Below, one piece after another: positions 8,146 through 11,615 of a DNA stretch of 11,615 nt. The stretch comes from an uncultured Verrucomicrobia subdivision 3 bacterium (GTDB taxonomy: Bacteria; Verrucomicrobiota; Verrucomicrobiae; Limisphaerales; UBA11358). The notes below the pieces were generated by a model. The model had not been told where the DNA came from, made no database searches, and saw only the letters and a program-made list of their open reading frames with translations. Positions within the stretch are counted from its first letter, which is position 1, and each line of letters opens with the position of its first letter. The position numbers and the translations under genes were made by a program. The stretch spans positions 1-11,615 of the forward strand of contig CAIXPZ010000088.1 in NCBI GenBank assembly GCA_903921455.1, in the 5' to 3' direction.

Positions 8146-8156
8146 AAAACGAAACC
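8146..8156 (+). promoter_or_regulatory. Shared leader motif AAAACGAAACC, copy 1
   Basis: This 11-base motif lies 18 bases before the ATG of the DUF4410-type lipoprotein gene. It is followed by an A-rich stretch (CCTAAAACAAG) and no Shine-Dalgarno sequence. An identical 11-mer occurs before the signal-peptide gene at 10335, again followed by CTAAAAACAA. The motif may help translation start on an unstructured A-rich leader, or bind a regulator. Confidence 0.35.
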
Positions 8157-8174
8157 TCAACCTAAAACAAGCTC

Positions 8175-8894
8175 ATGACTCGTAAACAAATCGCTTTCAA
8201 TTTTTGTCTCGCCGGCCTTGCCGCTGTGATGCTGACCGGCTGCGCCTCGACCAAGGTCACCAACCACCAGCAATTCGTGACCGGCAAGATTGCGCGCCCC
8301 GGCACCATCTGGGTGTATGACTTCGCCGCCACCGCCGCCGATCTGCCCGCCGCTTCCACGCTGGCCGGTCAACCGGATCTGGACACCACCCCTCAAACGC
8401 CGGAGCAGATTGCGGAAGGGAAAAAATTAGGCAGCGAAATTGCCGCGGACCTGGTGGCGCAGATCAACACTCTGGGCATGAATGCCGGACTGGCAACGGC
8501 GGACACGAAGCCGCAGGTCAACGACCTGATCCTCCGTGGCTACCTGCTCTCCGTGCAGGAAGGCAGCGCCGCCAAGCGGGTCGCCATCGGCTTTGGCTCC
8601 GGCGCATCGGAGTTGAAAACAGCGGTGGAAGGCTTTCAGATGACGGCCACCGGACTGCGGAAGCTCGGTTCCGGCACGGTCGAAGCCGGCGGCAGCAAAA
8701 CTCCGGGCGGGGCGGTGGGACTGGCGGTCTTCATTGCCACGGCCAACCCGGTGGGTTTGATTGTCAGCACCGGGACCAAAGTTTATGGCGAAGCGAGCGG
8801 CAAGAGCGAGGTGACCGGGCGGGCCAAGGCGACAGCCCAGGAAATTGCCGATGTGCTCAAAAAACGTTTTCAGGAACAAGGCTGGACTAACTAG
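8175..8894 (+). CDS. DUF4410-type lipoprotein
   Basis: This is a 239-residue exported lipoprotein. The N-terminus has two basic residues and a hydrophobic stretch ending in the lipobox LTGC, with Cys23 as the lipidated residue; Ala at +2 favours transport to the outer membrane. The mature part has the layout I associate with DUF4410: an early strand around GTIWVYDFAA, a middle segment where a two-part name-like region (QIAEGKKLGSEIAADLVAQI) forms a helix, LILRGYLLSVQEGS, then a glycine-rich stretch (about residues 135-215) ending in TAQEIADVLKKRF. The glycine-rich part could form a membrane-associated hairpin like those of surface lipoproteins. The molecular role of the family is not known. 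It follows a 354-bp spacer and is separated by 143 bp from the next lipoprotein gene, so it may have its own promoter. The ATG start is supported by the lipobox position, though no Shine-Dalgarno site is seen. Confidence 0.75.
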   Translation: MTRKQIAFNFCLAGLAAVMLTGCASTKVTNHQQFVTGKIARPGTIWVYDFAATAADLPAASTLAGQPDLDTTPQTPEQIAEGKKLGSEIAADLVAQINTLGMNAGLATADTKPQVNDLILRGYLLSVQEGSAAKRVAIGFGSGASELKTAVEGFQMTATGLRKLGSGTVEAGGSKTPGGAVGLAVFIATANPVGLIVSTGTKVYGEASGKSEVTGRAKATAQEIADVLKKRFQEQGWTN

Positions 8895-9037
8895 CCGGCG
8901 GGCGCGGCAAGTATTCGCACGGCTGCATCGGCGCGGCGTGTTGCTCGCCGTCTCGCGGGCGGCGTAACTGCCATGGATAATGGCTGGACGCCGCCACGAG
9001 TTGAGCTAATTTGGTGCCCGTCCGCTCCTTTCATTGC
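8895..9037. other. GC-rich spacer with two small hairpins
   Basis: Between the two lipoprotein genes, a CGCCG/CGGCG stem with a nine-base loop (8946-8964) is followed by a GCCAT/ATGGC stem with a five-base loop (8970-8984). Neither is followed by a T run. They might together slow or end transcription from the upstream gene, or leave processed mRNA ends. The frame of the downstream gene is open back to a TTG at 9011, but that start would place charged and polar residues ahead of the signal peptide. Confidence 0.3.
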
Positions 9038-9508
9038 GTGAAAAATTTAAAGCAAAAACCTGGTTGGGCGCCCTTGGGGCTCCTCTTGATTCTTTGGCTG
9101 GCCGCGAGCGGCTGCGAGACCTTCAACCGTCCGCCGGACAACAGCCTCGCCAGTGTCACCATCACCAACCGGCCACTGGCCGACGTGCAACTGGCCGTGA
9201 TCAAGGTCTTCACGGCGCATGGTTTCACCGGCACTGCCACGCCGGGAAGCGACTTGAGTTTCTCGCGGAAAGGCAGCCGCATGGACGAACTGCTTTACGG
9301 AAATTATGTGTTTCAACAGACCGTCACCGTGAATGCCCAGGTGACCACCCAGATGCAACCGGATAGTTCCATTCTTGTCGGCTGCAACGCGTGGCTGGTC
9401 GCGGCCCAGAATGACCCGATTTTCGAGGACGACCACCAGGTCCACCAGTTGCGCAAGACTCCCTATGAAGACCTGCTTAAGGAAGTGAAGCAATCATTGG
9501 GAGAATAA
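9038..9508 (+). CDS. Small lipoprotein of unknown function
   Basis: This encodes a 156-residue predicted lipoprotein when begun at GTG 9038. That start gives a classic type II signal peptide: MKNLKQK, a hydrophobic Leu-rich core, then the lipobox AASGC with Cys26. Starting at TTG 9011 or GTG 9014 would add about nine residues of unlikely leader. The mature part begins with a Pro/Asn linker, then a compact alpha/beta segment (ITNRPLADVQLAVIKVFTAHGF) and beta strands including YVFQQTVTVNAQV. I do not recognise a named family. The shape recalls small periplasmic or outer-membrane lipoproteins whose ADVQLAVIKVF helix precedes strands. The channel gene starts 24 bp downstream, so the two are probably co-transcribed and may act together at the envelope, though nothing shows direct interaction. 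No Shine-Dalgarno sequence is visible before the chosen start. Confidence 0.65.
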   Translation: MKNLKQKPGWAPLGLLLILWLAASGCETFNRPPDNSLASVTITNRPLADVQLAVIKVFTAHGFTGTATPGSDLSFSRKGSRMDELLYGNYVFQQTVTVNAQVTTQMQPDSSILVGCNAWLVAAQNDPIFEDDHQVHQLRKTPYEDLLKEVKQSLGE

Positions 9509-9521
9509 CCGCTTACTGACC

Positions 9522-9525
9522 GGAG
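9522..9525 (+). promoter_or_regulatory. Shine-Dalgarno site for the channel gene
   Basis: GGAG lies seven bases before the ATG at 9533. It is one of the few well-spaced Shine-Dalgarno sites in this window and fixes the start of the channel gene. Its presence inside a short 24-bp junction agrees with reinitiation or independent initiation within a shared mRNA with the lipoprotein upstream. Confidence 0.55.
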
Positions 9526-9532
9526 TTTTTTC

Positions 9533-10246
9533 ATGCACACCCCTCACCTGTCATCCAAACCCGCCATCGGTTTCCGTCGGCTCGGTTTGTTCCGCTTTTC
9601 CATGCCGGAATTCCTGGCCTCCCTGGCCCTGCTGCTCGTGGCCGCGCCCTTCGTGGAGGAACTCGCGATCGGCGAGGCGATCGAATCCTTCCTGATGACG
9701 CTGGTGCTGGTCTCGGGGGTGATGGCGGTGGGCAAAAACAGACGTATCCTGCTCTTCGCCGGTCTGCTGGCGGTGCCGGCCGCCTTGACCAAGTGGCTGA
9801 GCCACGCCGCACCAACCGGGCTGGCCATGCAGTTCCACATCGCCATGGCGCTGCTGTTCATCCTCTTCATCCTGTCCCAACTCATCCGCTTCATCCTCCG
9901 CTCACCGCGCGTGAACTCGGACGTCCTGTGCGCCGGGCTTAGCATGTATCTGTTGATCGGGATGACCTGGGCGCTGGCCTACCGGCTGGCGGAGATCATG
10001 GCTCCGGGCTCTTTCATCTTCAGCGGCACGCCGGCGGCGCAAAATCACATGACCGGCTTCACCACCTTTTACTTCAGCTTCATCACCCTCACCACGGTCG
10101 GCTACGGGGATATCGCGCCGGCCACCAACATCACGCGGATGCTCGCCTCCGCGGAGGCCATCACCGGCACGCTGTTTGTGGCCGTCTTCATCGCGCGGCT
10201 CGTGGCGCTGTATTCCACCACCCCGCAACCCGAAACGCGTGAGTGA
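9533..10246 (+). CDS. Six-helix potassium-channel-like membrane protein (Ion_trans_2 pore)
   Basis: This 237-residue inner-membrane protein is probably a potassium-selective channel subunit, which would work as a tetramer. Hydrophobic segments are seen at about residues 26-42, 49-67, 71-89, 98-122, 130-152 and 204-227. A pore helix and the selectivity filter TVGYGD (188-193) lie between the last two, as in the Ion_trans_2 pore domain. The fourth segment has only a few basic residues (RFILRSPR at its end) and no regular Arg repeat, so voltage sensing of the Kv type is unlikely. There is no RCK/TrkA ligand domain after the last helix; the protein ends about ten residues later in a short polar tail. 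The start is supported by GGAG seven bases upstream. It sits 24 bp after the small lipoprotein gene. The filter makes the channel call firm, but the gating signal and physiological role are not visible. Confidence 0.88.
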   Translation: MHTPHLSSKPAIGFRRLGLFRFSMPEFLASLALLLVAAPFVEELAIGEAIESFLMTLVLVSGVMAVGKNRRILLFAGLLAVPAALTKWLSHAAPTGLAMQFHIAMALLFILFILSQLIRFILRSPRVNSDVLCAGLSMYLLIGMTWALAYRLAEIMAPGSFIFSGTPAAQNHMTGFTTFYFSFITLTTVGYGDIAPATNITRMLASAEAITGTLFVAVFIARLVALYSTTPQPETRE

Positions 10247-10271
10247 AAGGCTTGCGGCCAATCCGCCGCCG

Positions 10272-10277
10272 TATTAT
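10272..10277 (+). promoter_or_regulatory. Possible -10 box for the interrupted signal-peptide gene
   Basis: TATTAT matches the -10 consensus at five of six positions and lies 57 bases before the ATG at 10335. No good -35 element is found at 16-18 bases spacing, so the call is weak. The spacer from 10247 also contains a small GCGG/CCGC hairpin (10254-10266) without a T tract. Confidence 0.2.
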
Positions 10278-10311
10278 CCTCAGTCCAATTGAACATCGGC
10301 ATTCATCAACC

Positions 10312-10322
10312 AAAACGAAACC
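10312..10322 (+). promoter_or_regulatory. Shared leader motif AAAACGAAACC, copy 2
   Basis: This is identical over 11 bases to the motif before the DUF4410-type lipoprotein gene. It lies 12 bases before the ATG at 10335 and is followed by an A-rich stretch (ACTAAAAACAAC). Both genes start with an export signal and neither has a Shine-Dalgarno site, which suggests a common leader type for translation start or regulation. Confidence 0.35.
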
Positions 10323-10334
10323 ACTAAAAACAAC

Positions 10335-10403
10335 ATGAAAATAAACTCCCTTAAATTTCTCGCCGCGAATCTGGCTCTCGCCGCCGCGCTAAGGAAACGC
10401 TGA
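10335..10403 (+). pseudogene. 5-prime fragment of an exported-protein gene split by the IS5-family element
   Basis: The first 19 codons read as the start of a signal peptide: MKINSLKFLAANLALAAAL, with a basic start and a hydrophobic Ala/Leu core. The insertion sequence enters right after the CTA/AGG junction, inside the hydrophobic core. The frame then runs through three codons made by target and element bases (Arg, Lys, Arg) and stops at TGA 10401-10403. Native bases end at 10392. The remaining coding sequence should resume after the second CTAA at the very end of the window and is not visible, so the product cannot be named. The gene is presumably inactive unless the element supplies a new start and export signal. 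Confidence 0.7.
10389..10392. repeat. Left target-site copy CTAA
   Basis: CTAA directly precedes the left inverted repeat of the element and recurs directly after the right repeat at 11612-11615. A four-base C-W-A-R duplication is the known target preference of the IS5 subgroup. The copy lies in frame within the host gene's signal-peptide codons. Confidence 0.8.
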
Positions 10404-10408
10404 TTTAA
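10393..10408 (+). repeat. Left terminal inverted repeat of the IS5-family element
   Basis: GGAAACGCTGATTTAA matches the reverse complement of the right end (GGACACGCTGAATAAA) at 13 of 16 positions, with mismatches at 4, 12 and 14. GG at the tip and the ACGCTGA core are shared. Confidence 0.85.
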
Positions 10409-10428
10409 TTTTTGGGTTTTGATTTTTC

Positions 10429-10457
10429 AAGGAGACGTGGGGTTTATGGTTTTGTAA
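10429..10457 (+). promoter_or_regulatory. AAGGAG site and three-codon minicistron ahead of the transposase
   Basis: A full AAGGAG (10429-10434) is placed 11 bases before an ATG that opens a tiny frame ATG-GTT-TTG-TAA (10446-10457). The transposase ATG follows ten bases later at 10468. The transposase itself has GAAGG only one base before its ATG, which is too close to work as a normal ribosome site. The arrangement could let translation of the leader control or couple to transposase initiation, a common way to hold transposase low; chance remains possible. Confidence 0.3.
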
Positions 10458-10467
10458 AATTGAAGGC

Positions 10468-11439
10468 ATGACCCACCAGACGAGTTTCTCCCAAGCCGAG
10501 TTTGCCACTAAAAAGAAGATCACCCGCCGTGAAAAGTTCCTCACGCGGATGGAAACCGTCATTCCATGGGCGACATTGCTGGCCGTCATTGAGCCGTTCT
10601 ATCCCAAGGGCGAACGCGGACGTCCGCCCATCGGTCTGGAGCGGATGTTGCGGGTGTATTTCCTCCAACAATGGTATGGGCTGGCTGACGAAGCCCTCGA
10701 AGACGCGCTCTACGACAGTCAGGCCCTCCAAGGTTTTGCCCGCATTGATCTGGCCGCCGAAGGCGTGCCCGATGCCACCACGCTCTTGAAATTCCGCCGC
10801 CTGCTCGAAACGCATGATTTGTGCAAAGGTCTTTTTGCCGCCATCAATGCCGATCTTACCGCGCGGGGTTTGTTACTGCGCGAGGGAACATTGGTGGACG
10901 CCACGCTCATCGCGGCGCCGCCCTCCACCAAGAACAAGGACAAGCAACGCGACCCGGAAATGCACCAAACCAAGAAGGGCAACCAATGGTATTTCGGAAT
11001 GAAAGCGCACATTGGAGCGGATCGGGACAGCAAGCTGGTTCACACCGTCGTGGTCACCGCCGCCAACGTGGCGGACATCACCAAGACCTCAGAACTGTTG
11101 CACGGACAGGAGCAGCAAGTTCATGCCGACGCGGGTTACACCGGGGTGGAGAAGCGAGCCGAGATCGTGGCGTTGGAGCGGAAGATAGACTGGCAGATTG
11201 CGGGCAAACGCGGCCAGCTAAAAGCGATGGCCGAAGGCGCGGAGAAGGAAACACGCAAGGCCGTCGAGAAAGCCAAAGCCTCAGTGCGAGCGTTTGTGGA
11301 ACATCCGTTTCACATCGTGAAGAACCTGTTCAGACATCGGAAGGTGCGGTATCGGGGACTGGCGAAAAACGGACATCAACTTTATACGCTCTTTGGACTG
11401 GCCAACGTGGTCATCAGCAGTCGAACCGCTACGACATGA
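10468..11439 (+). CDS. IS5-family transposase (InsH-like, DDE)
   Basis: This 323-residue DDE transposase closely follows the pattern of the IS5 transposase of Escherichia coli (InsH, about 326-338 residues). The helix-rich N-terminus has the DUF772-like part (PWATLLAVIEPFYPKG, RPPIGLERMLRVYFLQQWY). The catalytic domain has Asp144 in LVDATLIAAP, Asp221 in HADAGYTG and Glu278 in RAFVEHPFHIVK, which keeps the R-3-E-6-K spacing (Arg274, Glu278, Lys285). The segment DPEMHQTKKGNQWYFGMKAH is nearly identical to the E. coli protein as I recall it. No frameshift or stop is seen, so the enzyme should be able to cut and join the element's ends. The frame of an overlapping 209-codon reading frame is a shadow. 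The ATG is chosen because it aligns with the family N-terminus (MTHQTSFSQAEF). Confidence 0.95.
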   Translation: MTHQTSFSQAEFATKKKITRREKFLTRMETVIPWATLLAVIEPFYPKGERGRPPIGLERMLRVYFLQQWYGLADEALEDALYDSQALQGFARIDLAAEGVPDATTLLKFRRLLETHDLCKGLFAAINADLTARGLLLREGTLVDATLIAAPPSTKNKDKQRDPEMHQTKKGNQWYFGMKAHIGADRDSKLVHTVVVTAANVADITKTSELLHGQEQQVHADAGYTGVEKRAEIVALERKIDWQIAGKRGQLKAMAEGAEKETRKAVEKAKASVRAFVEHPFHIVKNLFRHRKVRYRGLAKNGHQLYTLFGLANVVISSRTATT

Positions 11440-11595
11440 ACAAAACATAAATCCAATCGGTTGAAGCCGTGAACAAGGCGGTCAAACACCACCGCCAAAC
11501 CAGAACTAACCCATCAACCAAAGCTGCCTGAAGTATTTTCCAAGCTGCTTGTGGATCAGCCGCAGTCAGCAATCACTGAAATTTGAAAGTGTCGT
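11440..11595 (+). other. Non-coding tail of the IS5-family element
   Basis: About 155 bases between the transposase stop and the right repeat hold no gene. A GGCGGT/ACCGCC stem with an eight-base loop (11477-11496) lies early in the tail. No T run follows, so termination of the transposase mRNA here would need another factor. The tail is longer than the short one I would expect for a minimal IS5 element. Confidence 0.4.
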
Positions 11596-11611
11596 TTTAT
11601 TCAGCGTGTCC
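11596..11611 (-). repeat. Right terminal inverted repeat of the IS5-family element
   Basis: The reverse complement of this end, GGACACGCTGAATAAA, matches the left end at 13 of 16 positions. It is directly followed by CTAA. Confidence 0.85.
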
Positions 11612-11615
11612 CTAA
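11612..11615. repeat. Right target-site copy CTAA at the window end
   Basis: The last four bases repeat the CTAA that precedes the element. It is either the true second target copy at this locus or, if the window ends at a contig break, the common target shared by several copies of the element. Confidence 0.65.

Larger units (their letters stand above)
7821..8174. other. 354-bp intergenic spacer with no supported gene
   Basis: No credible coding region is seen on either strand. A 62-codon minus-strand frame here has no family resemblance or start signal. The stretch holds a two-copy tandem repeat of CGGTTGCC (7942-7949 and 7952-7959), an AT-rich block at about 8020-8080, a hairpin at 8097-8119 and an A-rich leader before the next gene. 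TTGACG at 8061-8066 could be a -35 element, but no -10 box lies at proper spacing. A promoter for the downstream lipoprotein gene is expected here but cannot be placed with confidence. Confidence 0.5.
10393..11611 (+). mobile_element. Apparently intact IS5-family (IS5 subgroup) insertion sequence, 1219 bp
   Basis: The element is bounded by imperfect terminal inverted repeats and by CTAA on both sides, and carries one complete transposase gene. Its length agrees with the roughly 1.2 kb usual for this subgroup. The intact frame, matching ends and identical target copies point to a recent insertion that may still be mobile. It interrupts a gene for an exported protein. The 172-bp tail after the transposase has a GGCGGT/ACCGCC hairpin (11477-11496, eight-base loop) and no other gene. 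The window ends exactly after the second CTAA; if this is a contig edge, the break would fit a multi-copy element whose copies diverge right after the preferred target. Confidence 0.9.

Noticed and set aside
7972..8160. 62-codon minus-strand frame in the spacer
   Set aside because: It has no start signal or recognisable domain and runs against the AT-rich leader of the next gene.
9011..9037. TTG 9011 or GTG 9014 as start of the small lipoprotein
   Set aside because: Both would place a nine-residue unlikely leader before a lipoprotein signal peptide that is complete from GTG 9038.
10821..11450. 209-codon plus-strand frame overlapping the transposase
   Set aside because: The transposase is complete in one frame and has all DDE residues, so no frameshifted second product is needed; this is an out-of-frame shadow.

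Overview
The window looks like a moderately GC-rich chromosome segment from a Verrucomicrobiota-type bacterium, with the Pedosphaera/Limisphaerales group the best guess. Three things suggest this: large secreted multidomain glycan-active proteins, a C-terminal module in the beta-helix protein that resembles one I associate with secreted verrucomicrobial proteins (ending FFRLRAP), and A-rich gene leaders that mostly lack Shine-Dalgarno sites. The assignment is inferred from protein style, since there is no rRNA or other marker. All convincing genes lie on the + strand.

Region 1 (about 190-7820) holds three exported proteins that fit work on a fucosylated, probably acetylated polysaccharide. 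The first is a GH29 alpha-L-fucosidase fused to an alpha/beta-hydrolase esterase and a LamG-like lectin domain. The second is a 1202-residue right-handed beta-helix protein with carbohydrate-binding-like and Ig-like modules. The third is an SGNH/GDSL esterase-like gene broken by one in-frame amber codon. The spacers are 155 and 51 bp, so co-transcription is possible.

Region 2 (7821-8174) is a 354-bp spacer with a strong imperfect hairpin, a short tandem repeat and an A-rich leader. Region 3 (8175-10246) encodes a DUF4410-type lipoprotein, a second small lipoprotein of unknown function, and a six-helix potassium-channel-like membrane protein with the TVGYGD selectivity filter. The last two are 24 bp apart and probably co-transcribed.

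Region 4 (10335-11615) is the start of an exported-protein gene split inside its signal peptide by an apparently intact IS5-family element of 1219 bp. The element has imperfect terminal inverted repeats, an InsH-like DDE transposase and CTAA on both sides. The window ends exactly at the second CTAA, so the rest of the interrupted gene is not visible.

I see no tRNA, rRNA, CRISPR array, prophage or recognisable defence system, and no clearly new system. The most notable items are the three-domain fucosidase/esterase/lectin fusion, the single-codon esterase pseudogene, the clean IS5 insertion into a signal peptide, and an 11-bp leader motif shared by two exported-protein genes.
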